Part shown: positions 1 through 12,299 of the stretch, piece by piece | Layout of the letters: every line of letters begins with the position of its first letter | Position numbering within the stretch: position 1 is the first letter of the stretch | Assembly: GCF_001704415.2 (NCBI RefSeq) | Contig: NC_030811.1 | Location: 372,001 to 436,000 of the forward strand | Source: Capra hircus | Taxonomy: Eukaryota; Chordata; Mammalia; Artiodactyla; Bovidae | Direction of reading: 5' to 3' | DNA: 64,000 nucleotides | The notes under the pieces: model-generated | The model's database searches: none | What the model was told of the DNA's origin: nothing | What the model saw: the letters and a program-made list of their open reading frames with translations, nothing else | Position numbers and translations under genes: made by a program

Positions 1-27
1 TACGATACAGTTCTCCATGTTTATTTG

Positions 28-345
28 ATGTATTGTGTGGCTGTGTGGGGCCTTCGCTGCCGCGTGGCCGTTCTCCTGAGACCGCTCTCTGGCCGCAGGG
101 TTCTGCCGTCTCACCGTGCTGCCTGCTCCTGCTGAGCGTGCGTTCTAGGGCACTTGGGCTTCAGGAGTTGGCGGCGAGAGGGCTCAGTAGCTGCGGTTCG
201 CCGGCTCTAGGGCACAGGCTCACTAGTCGGGGTACAGGGCTTAGTTGCCCCGCAGCATGTGGGGTCCCCGTGGGACCAGGGATCTGACCCCTGTGTCCTG
301 CGTTGGCAGGTGGATTCTTTACTACTGAGCCACCAGGGAGTCCTG
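28..345 (-). mobile_element. CHR-2-type tRNA-derived SINE, antisense
   Basis: The sequence has the order typical of cetartiodactyl CHR-2 SINEs read backwards: GGCTGTGTGGGGCC, CTCAGTAGCTGCGG, GGCTTAGTTGCCCCGC, ACCAGGGATCTGACCC, GCAGGTGGATTCTTTA, then GAGCCACCAGGGAGTCC at the tRNA end. It is diverged. The family name is from memory of the repeat class. Confidence 0.75.
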
Positions 346-1746
346 GAAATGTGGAGTCTTAGCCATTGGGCCACCAGGGAGCTCTTCATAGCATGACTCT
401 GGAATGAATGTACCATTTGTAGACTCTTGGATTTTGTTGTTGTTATTCTCTTTTTTGGTTTCCATGGCAACACTGTGTCAGATTAGTTTTCCGTCTTCAT
501 TTAAAGCTCTAAGGACCCACCATCTCCAGTCATGTTAGAGGTCAGCTTCCCTCCCTGTGTGTGCTTATTCCAGGTAGCTACGCTGTGGGGTGTGGCGTGA
601 AGAGTGCCCTGGTGGTCAGAAAGTGGTTGGTGGGGGGTGTGTATGGACACCCTAAAGGGCACTGAAGAATAAGAGGGAACAGCAGACTCGGGCGTGTCTC
701 AGGGTGGAGGTGTCTCGCGTCAGGGCCCAGGAGGACAGCACAGTGGATCCCTGGGCTCTTCCTTGGGGTGGGCTGGGGGGGAGTTGTAAGTAAGGTGGGA
801 GTTGTCAGCTGGGTCCAGGGGTGAGGAGCGGAGGTGCTCAGACTGGGGCCTGGACCACCTGTCAGGGGGGCACTCCCATGTCTCTGGGAGGCTGGGCGAT
901 GTATTCAGAGCCAGGCTTGTGAGGTCGGCACATGGAGCCCTGCACCGTCCGGAGATCTCCTCCCCTGGCTGCAGAGCGCTCAGCGCTGCACTGCTCAGCG
1001 CCTGGAGGGCGCTGCTGGAGGTGCCCGGCCACCTTCCCTCAAACACTCTGCTCTTTCACTCTTAAGGATCTCATTGTGCTGTAAACACTGAGTCACCTTG
1101 TGTTCTTTTGGAACTGGGTGGGGCATAGTTCTTGTATAAATAGTGTCTGTAGTTGTCTTGCATGGCATTTTTCCATTTAACATGTTTAATTCATAAGTTT
1201 TCTCATGGTCTTTCTCCCTGTCAGTGGTTTTGCTTCATTTTTTTCCCTGCTTAACTGTTTTTTAACAAAAGTCTTATAAGTTTTTTTTAAAGGAAACTAT
1301 TTTGGTGAATTTTTCCTAGAGTAAATGATATTTTAAGTAACAAGCCTAGCTTAAGTGTGGGAATCAAAAATGAGCTTTTATTGATTCATCTGTTCACTGA
1401 GCCAGTATTTATTAAACCTTTGCTATGTTCCATGTACTGTGCTAGGTGATAAGTAAGACAAGGCCTTAAACTCAGAAATTTATAGCTAATAATAACACAA
1501 ATCTAGGAATAATCCTAATTTTAGTTATAGTGTGCACTAGCGGTTTTTTCTTTTTTAAAAAATAAAAATAATACATACTCATTTTTCTTAAATCAAAAAA
1601 GTGTATTAAAACATTCATATGGAAAAAGAAAGGCAAACCTTTATTAGATCTTTCAGTTGGTAAAATGATATGTTCATTTTTTTAAAAGAGTCTGCCTTTT
1701 AGAGCATTTTGTGCATTTGTTTAAGTAATAGCTCATCTCTTTAAAG

Positions 1747-2008
1747 GAGAAGGCGATGGCAACCCACTCCAGTACTCTTGCCTGGAAAATTCCATGGACA
1801 GAGGAGCCTGGTAGGCTACAGTCCATGGGGTCCCGAAGAGTTGGACATGACTGAGCAACTTCACTTTCACTTTTCACTTTCATGCATTGGAGAAGGAAAT
1901 GGCAACCCACTCCAGTGTTCTTGCCTAGAGAATCCCAGGGATGGGCGAGCCTCGTGGGGTTGCACAGAGTCGGACACGACTGATGCGACTTAGCAGCAGC
2001 AGCAGCAG
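1747..2008 (+). mobile_element. BOV-A2 dimer SINE with target-site duplication
   Basis: Two BOV-A units in tandem each contain GGCAACCCACTCCAGT and end in GGACATGAC / CGGACACGAC, followed by a (AGC)n tail. A 13-bp perfect target-site duplication, CATCTCTTTAAAG, occurs at 1734-1746 and 2009-2021. This marks the insertion precisely and suggests a relatively recent event. Confidence 0.93.
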
Positions 2009-2512
2009 CATCTCTTTAAAGCAGTGTATTGTAAAAGGGTTTATTGATAAGGATTAAACCCTTTCTTCTAGGGTTTGTAGATGTAGCTAGCTGTGCATAT
2101 AACTTCAATTTCATGTTGTCCTGTCTTTGCCTATTTTGGGAAAGGCAGCCTTGTGATTACTCATAGTGGATGCCTCTGAGACCTGTAGTTCAACATCTGT
2201 GTCTGTTAAATGGATTACAGCAGGATGTGCAGAGGAAAACATCAGAGTGACGGCACTGTCAGCAGCAGTGACTTTGTTTTTTAAAGAACGTCGTCGTCGT
2301 ACCTGGTAACTATACTTGAGAGTTAGTGATAACCGCACAAACGGCAGATGTGGAAATACTAATATGAAAGTGCTTATTATTCTTTCTTTTTTATTATTTC
2401 CAAAAATGTCATTGATGTTGAGCTTGCAGTTCTTTCTTCGTTCAGTCGCTTAGTGGACTTCATCTCTCCACTCTGAATGAATATGCGGTCTCGTATTCCT
2501 TTCATTGTGGCT

Positions 2513-2733
2513 GTGTGCTCAGGGGCTCAGTCCTGTCTGACTCTTGGCAACCCCGTGGACTGACTGCAGCCTGCCAGGCTCCTCTGTCCATGGGTTTCCC
2601 AGGAAAGAATACTGAAGTGGGCTGCCCTCTCCTGCTCCAGGGGATCTTCCTGGCCCAGGGATAAACCTGTGTCTCTTGCGACTCTTGCGTTGGCAGGCAG
2701 ATTCTTTACCACTAAGCCATCAGGGAAGCCCTT
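2513..2733 (-). mobile_element. Bov-tA SINE, antisense
   Basis: The element reads as a reversed Bov-tA: GGGGCTCAGTCCTGTCTGAC at the BOV-A end, GAATACTGAAGTGGGCTGCC in the middle, and GGCAGGCAGATTCTTTACC then AAGCCATCAGGGAAGCCC at the tRNA end. Confidence 0.88.
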
Positions 2734-4193
2734 TATTTAGGGCTAGACAAGTTTTAAAAACATGCTTTTCCGGTATGAGAACACGTACTCATTGTAGAAC
2801 ATTTCAAGCTTTGGAGAAGAATAAAAAGAAAAAAGCTACCTGCTGTCCTGCTAACCAGTGATAGCCATTATTAGTGTGTTGGTGATTTTCTGAATCTTCA
2901 GTATTGACATGATTGGAGGTCCATGGATGTATGTGTCTGTTGTATTTGCCTTCATTAAGCATTATGGTGTGAACATTATGTCATTATTCTTCAGAAACAT
3001 GACTGGTTTTTGCAATAGTGTCTTGTTTATGGAGTGCCATGCTTTATTAAATTGTCTCATGTACAGATTCCAAAAATAAGATTGTTAGTTACTGAAGGTT
3101 AAGAAAAGATAAAACTAGAGTCTGAGATATTTAATTTTTTACCTTTACATGTTACAAAAGATGGTTTGCGTGAGCCATTCATGTAATCTGTCCAGGATAT
3201 ATGAACTATTTTTGAACTCCTAAGAGTAGCATAGTAATTTTATAAGCAGAAGTCTAGCTTTAGAGGGCAGTGTTTGTTTTTGAATAGTGTGATGTTAAAA
3301 TAAGCACAGTAGATTTATCCAGATCCCCTCTTATGTAAATAACCTTTAGAAGAAGAGAGTGCTCCCACGCAGTTACTCTTCGAAGGGCTTTTCTTCCTCT
3401 GTGCTGTGTTGGCAAGTGAGAGTTGGGTAAGCCAAGTCATTGCTTTTTGTAGCACGGTAGCAGCATAGGGATGGTTGTTTGGAAATGGCTGAGAGGGATC
3501 ACTGCATTGTCCTTGATCTCGTCTGAAAATAGCCAGCTGTGTGACGGGCGTCGTCAGTGTTACCTGGCAGTCCTTGGGCACTGAGTGCTGTGGGTCACCC
3601 TCAGGGGCCTGTGTCACACGTGACGGCGTTGCCGCTCGGGCACACACTCGAGCAGCAGGCTCGGTCTGGCCCGTGTGGGTTCCTGTCTGAGGCCCACCCA
3701 CTCCCAGCTCTGTGCTCTCTGACAGGTCAGCACCCCTTTCAGAACCGTAGTTCCGACATCGTGAGGTGGGCGCTGACAGGAGCCTCGGCTTGCGTGTTGT
3801 GCTCTTGAGGCTGGAATAAGGAAGGCCCTGGGCTGGCAGGGTGGCTGCAGGTCCCCTGGGGTTAGGAGTCCCTGCTGATGCCTCCTTTGAACTGGCTGGC
3901 TGTTAACCACCAGCTTCCTGCTGCCTGAGGCGTGTCTCTCACCTTGCCACCGCCTCCCCCACTTCAGCTGGAGCAGGCAAATGACAGAGCTTCGCTTCGT
4001 TTCTGTTTCACTGGGGTTGTTTGTGTTCTTGCTAAGAGTTTATCTACCATAATGCTTTGTTATGAGTGGCACTTGAAAATATTCCTTGTATCTTCTTTCT
4101 CTTTTTTTCTCTGAACGTCCTAAAGTAATATCCAAGGAGCCTGTGTTATCACCCCTCATCCTCGCTGCCTCTTCCTTAAAACAAATTCTGTCC

Positions 4194-4300
4194 TGCTGCT
4201 GTTCAGTCCCTCAGTCGTGTCCAACTCTCTGTGACCCCATGAACGCTGCAGAATGCCAGGCTTCCCTGTCCTTCACCGCCTCCTGGAGCTTGCTCAGACT
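4194..4300 (-). mobile_element. BovB 3'-end fragment, antisense
   Basis: CTGTTCAGTCCCTCAGTCGTG followed by the reverse complement of the BovB 3' end (AATGCCAGGCTTCCCTGTCC) is recognisable for about 100 bp. The rest of the element is absent or too diverged. Confidence 0.75.
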
Positions 4301-4514
4301 CGGTCCACAGAGCCGCCTCGTCCTCTGTCCCCGTCTCCTGCCTGAGGCTGTGGTTGCTCTCGCTCTGGTGCGGCAGCCGCCCTGACACCGCAGATGGCCG
4401 GAGCTCATCCCATTCCCAGACTGTCACGCAAAACCTTCCAAGTTCATGGGCTCATTTCCTTCCCCTTGTGAGTAAGTGTTGGTTGGGGACTAAAGTAGGG
4501 GTTTGAAACTGCAT

Positions 4515-5295
4515 ATCAATAACCTCAGATGCGCAGATGACACCACCCTAATGGCAGAAAGTGAAGAGGAACTTGGTGAAAAAGAAAGAGGAGAGTGGTA
4601 TAACTGGCTTAAAACTCAGCATTCAGAAAACTAAGATCGTGGCATTTGGTGCCGTCAGTTAGTGGCAGATAGATGGGGGAAAATGAAAGCAGTGACAGAC
4701 TTTATTTTCTTGTGTTCCAAAATCACTGTGGCCAGTGACTGCAGCCATGAAATTAAAAGACACTGCTTGGAAGAAAAGCTATGACAAACCTAGACAGTGT
4801 ATTAAAAAGCAAAGAGATGTCTTTGAGACCTTTGCTGACAAAAGTCCATCTAGTCAAAGCTATGTTTTTTCCAGTAGTCTTGTCTGGAGGTGAGAGTTTA
4901 ACCATAAAGAAGGCTGAGTGCTGAAGAATTGATGCTTTCAAACTGTGGCGCTGGAGAAGACTCTTGAGAGTCCCTTGGACTGCAAGGTGATCCAACCAGC
5001 CCATCCTAAAGGAGATCAGTCCTGGGTGTTCATTGGAAGGACTAATGCTGAAGCTGAAACTTTAGTACTTTGACTACCTGATGCAAAGAGCCAACTCATT
5101 GGAAAAGAGCCTGCTGCTGGGAAAGATTGAAGGCAAAAGGAGAAGGGGATGACAGAGGATGAGACGGTTGGATGGCATCACTGAGTCAATGAATGCGTCT
5201 GAGCAGGCTCCAGGAGATGGTGAAGGACAGGGAAGGCTGGCGTGCTGCAGCCCACGGGGTCGCAAGAGTCGGACACGACTGAGCTGAACAACAAC
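4515..5295 (+). mobile_element. BovB LINE 3' fragment, sense
   Basis: This is a 5'-truncated BovB (RTE-type non-LTR retrotransposon). It starts at the RT YADD-box region (DADDTTLMAESEEE) and runs through the C-terminal part to the tail CGGACACGACTGAGCTGAAC. The frame is broken many times. Confidence 0.92.
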
Positions 5296-6194
5296 AGTAA
5301 AGTTTTGGGCCAGCTATAATAGTTTAATTTACCTTACATTAGATGTAGAGTTGTTTCCTTCTGTCTCCATCTGGTGGGCTATGTTTTGGGTTTCTTAGAG
5401 TGCGGTGGATCTGCAGAAGATGAATCCAGTGATGAGGAAAGACAACATCCTCCAGCTTGCTTTGTGCCATAAATTCTGCCCTGGAGTGCGTGTGAGATGC
5501 TGGGTTTTGAGTGTACCACTCATATTCTGAGATACCAGCATCAGGTGAAAGTTACTCATCTGGGCGATGCTCTTCTTGTTTTCTCACAGAACTGTTTCGT
5601 ATCGCTCATTCAGTTAAGTGTGCTTAGTCTTGTAATTGTGGATCAAGAGTTTGAAGACAGGGACTTTTTCTGTCTGCTGCAGCATCTAACAGTTTACAAG
5701 GAGTTTGCACAGAAAACCTAGTGAGTGGTTGAAACAGTGAACTACTAATACGAGGACTCCCTACACTCAATTATAAATTGTCGTGTAATGCCTGTGTTGC
5801 CAATATACGTATTTGAAGTGAGCTGCCTACTGAGATCATTCATTTATTTCATTTGTGCTATAAACATTTGCATGCATGGCAAGTGAACACGTAAGGACTA
5901 TTAATGCTAAATTAATGTACCAGATTTTTAAAACCAAAAAGCCAAATATAACCTGTAACAGAAATGAAAATAATTTTCAATTATGTTTTTTCATATACAT
6001 AGATTTAAAAAAGTATTTGGAGCTGTTAGAAAGTGTTGATTTTACTTAATAGCTTGAATCTGATTGTGGTTTTACACTGGGGGAATGAAAGCATGAACAC
6101 TGCTGTGTGTGTGAGGGATAGTCTTAGCAGGACTTACCTGAGGGCTGTTTCGTCGTGGATGGGCAGGAAGGGAAGGGAGCAGGCCCCTTGGCTT

Positions 6195-6625
6195 GCTCCC
6201 GGGACTGGGGCCACCGGAGAAAAGCTCTGCAAACTGGTGGCTTAAAACAGCACAGATTTATCATTTATAGTTCTGGGGGCCAGAAGTCTGGAAGCAGTTC
6301 CCGAGGGCTGAAACCAGGGGATCGACAGGCCCTTCCCAGCTTCTGGAGCTGCGTTCCTGGGTGCGTGGCTCCGCACCCTCACCGCCGGCAGCTGCTCAGT
6401 CCTCACATACTCTCTGTTTTCTGTGTCTGTTCCGCCTCTGCGCCCACCTGAGAGGACGTGTGTGATTGCATCACAGCCCACACAGGATGCAGGACAGCTC
6501 CTCAACTCAAGAGCCTTAACTTATCACATCTGCTAAGTCGTTTTTTTGTCTCGTAAGGAAACACGAGCCCTAAGGAATGAGACATGGCCATCTCCTGCAG
6601 GGCCCCCCGTACCCTGCGTCTTGGA
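6195..6625 (-). mobile_element. MaLR-type (MST/MLT1-like) LTR fragment, antisense
   Basis: The segment GGTGGCTTAAAACAGCACAG, followed by ATTTATCATTTATAGTTCTG and GGGGCCAGAAGTCTGG, is the reverse of the end of ERVL-MaLR LTRs as I know them. The remainder is diverged, so limits are approximate. This is an old retrovirus-like relic with no coding content. Confidence 0.5.
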
Positions 6626-7497
6626 TACTCAGCAGGAGGGTAGCTGAGCGCAGCGGCAATGGTTCAGCCTTGTCTCATCGGCTCTGAGAGGCCTTTCCCT
6701 CCGCTGGACCTCTGGGCTCAGATTCGTGTTGTGTCTTGGGTTCAGTACTGTGACTTCATTGCCGTTCTCCTGGTGCCTGGGAATTACGTGTGTCCTTGTG
6801 GGTGCAGGCGGCGGACAGGAGCTGAGCCCTTGGATGCAGCGTGGCCCAGCTGGGCCACAGTGTTTGCGTCAGGAGCTGAGAAGCGGAGCAGGGCCTCTCG
6901 CTGCTGGTGTTTGGGCCAGATCTGAACAACGCCAGGAAAACACCGAAACATTTAAAGCAATGGCATGTCCCAGTTTGAAAACTGGACGTGTAGCAAGATA
7001 AATTTGGCAGTGATGACCAAGGAGACTGAGGGGACAGAGTGGGGACCGGCTCCGAGCCAGAGGAAGGAAGCAGCGCCTGGCCCTGACGGCTCCCTGGAGG
7101 GAGGGCCACTGGGCTGGGCTGGCGGAGGGAAGGCGGCTCCACTCCAGCTGAGCCCCTGGGGGAGCGCGCGTGATGGCCTTCGCCAGTAACCATTCAGTAG
7201 GAGCGGGAGTTTGGAGGCCTAAGGATAAGGCTGGGAGATGGTTATCTTATCTTTTAAATGTTGAGCTTAAGAACCCTAAAGGAGTTCTTAGAGGAGTTGT
7301 CCAACAGCAGCCAGTGGCTGGTAGGGGAGACCGAGGAGCATAGCCGGATACCTCAGTTTGCAGGCGATGCCTGCTTGAGATCATGCTTGAAGTGGAGAAA
7401 TGGAGGAAATGAGTGTAGACAGTGTAAAAAGACCAGAGGCCCCAGGACAGGCCTTTGCTCCCCGGAGGAAATCAGGAGGTGGAAAGTGAGGAAAGGG

Positions 7498-7612
7498 AGT
7501 TCCCTGGCCGTCCAGTCATTATGAGTCCACGCTTTCACTGCCGTGGCCCAGGCTCAGACCCTGGTCAGGGAACTAACATAGCACCAGCCACACAGCACGG
7601 CCGAAGAAAGGA
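7498..7612 (+). mobile_element. CHR-2-type SINE, sense
   Basis: It begins with the tRNA-like GTTCCCTGGCCGTCCAGT, has box-B-like CTCAGACCCTGGTCAGGGAA and ends in CACACAGCACGGCC then an A-rich tail GAAGAAAGG. Confidence 0.78.
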
Positions 7613-7857
7613 GGGACACGGTGCATGCGCCAGTGCTCACCGTGCGCAGCTTCTCTTCCAGGCACTCTGCGTAGAGGAAGCCAGGTATGGCCACAGCGCA
7701 CCTGCTACCGCCTCTTAGGGATGAGGGGACAGGCCACGCCAGCACTTATTCTGGGTCTGCGACAGACTTTGAACTGGGAAGTCTGTGAGTTCTCTGCCCT
7801 CTCTTGATGGTGGTGAGGAAGAAATTGGGGATTAGACATCACTTCATCTAGTCATTT

Positions 7858-8590
7858 ACTAATGTGGGCAAGAATCCCTTAGAAGAAATGGAGTAGCCTT
7901 CATAGTCAACAGAAGAGTCCAAAATGCAGTACTTGGGTGCAGTCTCAAAAACAACAGAATGAGCATGGTTCATTTCCAAGACAAACCACTCAGCATCACA
8001 GTGATCCAAATCTGTGCCCCAACCACTGATGCCAGAGAAGCTGAAGTTGATCAGTTCTAAGACCTTCTAGAACTAACAACAAAGAAAGATGTCCTTTTCA
8101 TCATATGGGATTGGAATGCAAAGTAGGAAGTCAAGAGATACCTGGAATAACAGGTTAAGTTTTGCCTTGGAGTACAAAATGAAGCAGGGCAAAGGCTAAC
8201 AAAGTTTTGTCAAGAGAACACACTGGTCATAGCAAACACCGTTTTCCAACAACACAAGATACGACTCTACACATGGACATCACCAGATGGTCAAAACCGA
8301 GATCAGACTGTATTTTTTGCAGCCGAAGATGGAGACGCTCTAATGCTGTCAGCAAAAGCAAGACCTGTAACTGACTGTGGCTCAGATCATGAACTCCTTA
8401 TTGGAAAATTCAGGCTGAAGTTGAAGACAGTAGGGAAAGCCACTAGACCTAAATCAGATCCCTTGGAGTGGTTGGTGACAGTGGAGGTGGCAAATAGATT
8501 CAAGGGACTGGATCTGGTAGACAGAGGGCCTGAGGGACCATGGACAGAGGCTTACAGCATGCCATAGGAGCCAGTGACCAAAACCGCCCT
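7858..8590 (+). mobile_element. BovB LINE fragment (endonuclease region), sense
   Basis: The sequence corresponds to the apurinic-type endonuclease region of BovB: the translated pieces resemble NDRMSMVHFQ..., VIQICAPTTDAREAEVD and a degenerate IWDWNAK motif. The frame is broken by many changes. It is both 5'- and 3'-truncated. Confidence 0.88.
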
Positions 8591-8773
8591 GTCGCTGAGT
8601 CCAAGCTCACTCTGCTCAGAGCACAGCAGACCAGTGAGTCTAAGAGACAAGGGGTCGAGGCAAGAAAGAGGCTTCATTCAGGGAGCCTGCTGATGAAGGA
8701 GATGCCTCGGAATACCCATCCCATCGGGTCTGGATGCCAGGTTCTGCTACAGATCAGAGATGGGAGAGGGTCA

Positions 8774-11700
8774 GTAAGTCAGTTCAGTCACTCAGTTGTG
8801 TCCGACTCTTTGCAACCCTATGAATCGCAGCACGCCAGGCCTCCCTGTCCTTCACCAACTCCTGGAGTTCACTCAAATTCATGTCCATTGAGTCGGTGAT
8901 GCCATCCAGCCATCTCATCCTCGGTCATCCCCTTCTCCTGCCCCCAATCCCTCCCAGCATCAGGGTCTTTTCCAGTGAGTCAACTCTTTGCATCAGGTGG
9001 CCAGAGTACTGGAGTTTCAGCTGCAGCATCACTCCTTCCAATGAACACCCAGGACTAATCTCCTTTAGGATGGACTGGTTGGATCTCCTTGCAGTCCAAG
9101 GGACTCTTAAGAGTCTTCTCCAACACCACAGTTCAAAAGCATCAATTCTTCAGTGCTGAGCTGTCTTCACAGTCCAACTCTCACATCCATACATGACCAC
9201 TGGAAAAACCATAGCCTTGACTAGACGGACCTTTGTTAGCAAAGTAATATCTCTGGTTTTGAATATGCTATCTAGGTTGGTCATAACTTTCCTTCCAAGG
9301 AGTAAGCATCTTTTAATTTCATGGCTGCACTCATCATCTGCAGTGATTTTGGAGCCCAAAAAAATAAAGTCTGACACCGTTTCCACTGTTTCCCCATCTA
9401 TTTCCCATGAAGTGATGGGACCAGATGCCATGATCTTCGTTTTCTGAATGTTGAGCTTTAAGCCAACTTTTTCACCCTCCTCTTTCTCTTTCATCAAGAG
9501 GCTTTTCAAGTCCTCTTCACTTTCTGCCACAAGGGTGGTGTCATCTGCATATCTGAGGTAATTGATATTTCTCCTAGGAATCTTGATTCCAGCTTGTGTT
9601 TCTGCCAGTCCAGCATTTCTCATGATGTACTCTGCATATAAGTTAAATAAGCAGGGTGACAATATACAGCCTTGATGTACTCCTCTTGCTATGTGGAACC
9701 AGTCTGTTGTTCCATGTCCAGTTCTAACTGTTGCTTCCTGACCTGCAGTTTTCTCAAGAGGCAGGTCAGGTGGTCTGGTATTCCCATCTCTTTCAGAATT
9801 TTCCACAGTTTATTGTGATCCACACAGTCAAAGGCTTTGGCATAGTCAATAAAGCAGAAATAGATGTTTTTTGGAACTCTCTTGCTTTTACCATGATCCA
9901 GTGGATGTTGGCAATTTGATCTCTGGTTCCTCTGCCTTTTCTAAAACCAGCTTGAACATCTGGAAGTTTGCGGTTCACGTATTGCTGAGGCCTGGCTTGG
10001 AGAGTTTTGAGTATTACTTTACTAGCGTGTGAGATGAGTGCAATTGTGCGGTAGTTTGAGCATTCTTTGGCATTGCCTTTCTTTGGGATTGGAATGAAAA
10101 CTGACCTTTTCCAGTCCTGTGGCCACTGCTGAGTTTCCAAACTTGCTGGCATATTGAGTGCAGCACTTTCACAGCATCATCTTTCAGGATTTGAAACAGC
10201 TCAACTGGAATTCCATCGCCTGCACTAGCTTTGTTCATAGTGATGCTTTCTAAGGCCCATTTGACTTCACATTCCAGGATGTCTGGCTCTAGGTGAGTGA
10301 TCACACCATCGTGATTATCTGGGTCATGAAGCTCTTTTTTGTACAGTTCTTCTGTACAGGTGGCAGTATATTCCTGCCACCTCTTCTTAATATCTTCTGC
10401 TTCTGTTGGGTCCAGACCATTTCTGTCCTTGATCGAGCCCATCTTTGCATGAAATGTTCCCTTGGTATTTCTATTTTTCTTGAAGAGATCTCTAGTCTTT
10501 CCCATTTTGTTGTTTTCCTCTATTTCTTTGCATTGATTGCTGAGGAAGGCTTTATCTCTCCTTGCTGTTCTTTGGAACTCTGCATTCAGATGCTTATATC
10601 TTTCCTTTTCTCCTTTGCTTTTCGCTTCTCTTCTTTTCACAGCTATTTTTAAGGCCTCCTAGACAGCCATTTTGCTTTTTTGCATTTCTTTTCCATGGGG
10701 ATGGTCTTGATTCCTGTCTCCTGTACAATGTCATGAACCTCCGTCCACAGTTCATCAGGCACTCTGTCAGATCTAGTCCCTTAAATCTATTTCTCACTTC
10801 CACTGTATAATCATAAGAGATTTGATTTAGGTCATACCTGGTTTTCCCAGGTATGGTCTACTGGTTTTCCCCACTTTCTTCAATTTAAGTCTGAATTTGG
10901 TAATAAGGAGTTCATGATCTGAGCCACAGTCAGCTCCTGGTCTTTTTTTCGCTGACTGTATAGAGCTTCTCCATCTTTGGCTGCAAAGAATCTAATCAGT
11001 CTGATTTCAGTGTTGACTATCTGGTGATGTCCATGTGTAGAGTCTTCTCTTGTGTTGTTGGAAGAGGGTGTTTGCTATGACCGGTGCGTTCTCTTGGCAA
11101 AACTCTTATTAGCCTTTGCCCTGCTTCATTCCATACTCCAAGGCCAAATTTGCCTGTTCCTCCAAGTGTTTCTTGCCTTCCTACTTTTGCATTCCAGTCC
11201 CCTATAATGAAAAGGACATCTTCTTTGGGTGTTAGTTCTAAAAGGTCTTGTAGGTCTTCATAGAACCATTCAACTTCAGCTTCTTCAGCATTACTGGTTG
11301 GGGCATAGGCTTGGATTACCATGATATTAAATGGTTTGCCTTGGAAATGAACAGAAATCATTCTGTCGTTTTTGAGATTGCATCCAAGTACTGCATTTCA
11401 GACTCTCTTGTTGACCATGATTGCTACTCCGTTTCTTCTGAGGGATTCCTGCCCTCAGTAGTAGATATAATGGTCATCTGAGTTAAATTCACCCATTCCA
11501 GTCCATTTTAGTTCGCTGATTCCTAGAATGTCGACGTTCACCCTTGCCATCTCCTGTTTGACCACTTCCAATTTGCCTTGATTCATGGACCTGACATTCC
11601 AGGTTCCCATGCAATATTGCTCTTTACAGCATTGGACCTTGCTTCTATCACCAGTCACATCCACAGCTGGGTATTGTTTTTGCTTTGGCTCCATCCCTTC

Positions 11701-12147
11701 ATTCTTTCTGGAGTTTATTTCTCCACTGATTCCCAGTAGCATATTGGGCACCTAATGACCTGGGGAGTTCCTCTTTTGGTATCCTATCATTTTGCCTATT
11801 CATACTGTTCATGGGGTTCTCAAGGCAAGAATACTGAAGTGGTTTGCCATTCCTTTCTCCAGCGGACCACATTCTGTCAGACCTCTCCACCATGACCCGT
11901 CCGTCTTGGGTGGCCCCACATGGCATGGCTTGGTTTCATTGAGTTAGACAAGGCTGTGATCCATGTAGTCAGATTGGCTAGTTTTCTGTGAGTATGGTTT
12001 CAATGTGTCTGCCCTCTGATGCCCTCTTGCAGCACCTACCGTCTTACTTGGGTTTCTCTTACCTTGGGCGTAGGGTATCTCTTCACGGCTGCTCCAGCAA
12101 AGTGCAGCTGCTGCTCCTTACCTTGGATGAGAGCCAAATAAGGCCAT
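8774..12147 (-). mobile_element. Nearly full-length BovB LINE, antisense, inactive
   Basis: This is a long copy (about 3.4 kb) read on the minus strand. From its 5' end (right) there is a 5' region (about 11930-12147), then the endonuclease with MGTWNVRSMN (11455-11751) and FIIGDWNAKVG (11017-11361), a linker, and the reverse transcriptase, with AGFRKGRGTRDQ (9793-10152) and LRYADDTTL (9150-9806). The 3' tail ends at TCAGTTCAGTCACTCAG around 8774. The reading frame is split into at least five pieces by frameshifts and stops, so it cannot encode a full protein. The catalytic YADD and endonuclease DWN residues are still visible. A TSD was not identified. Confidence 0.94.
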
Positions 12148-12299
12148 CAGTCTTGCAAACACTGTCTAGAATGGTGCGCCTCAGGAAGAAAATGTGTTAG
12201 TTTCTTCTTCTGTGCCCCCTGCAGGTGGACAGGGCTCTGAGCAGAGGTGCTTCCGTTTAACAGGCAGAGGGGCAGCGTTCTCTGAGGCAGGCCATTCTG

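Noticed and set aside
9150..11751. Minus-strand open frames with reverse transcriptase and endonuclease motifs, as genes
   Set aside because: They are fragments of one decayed BovB LINE and not host genes.
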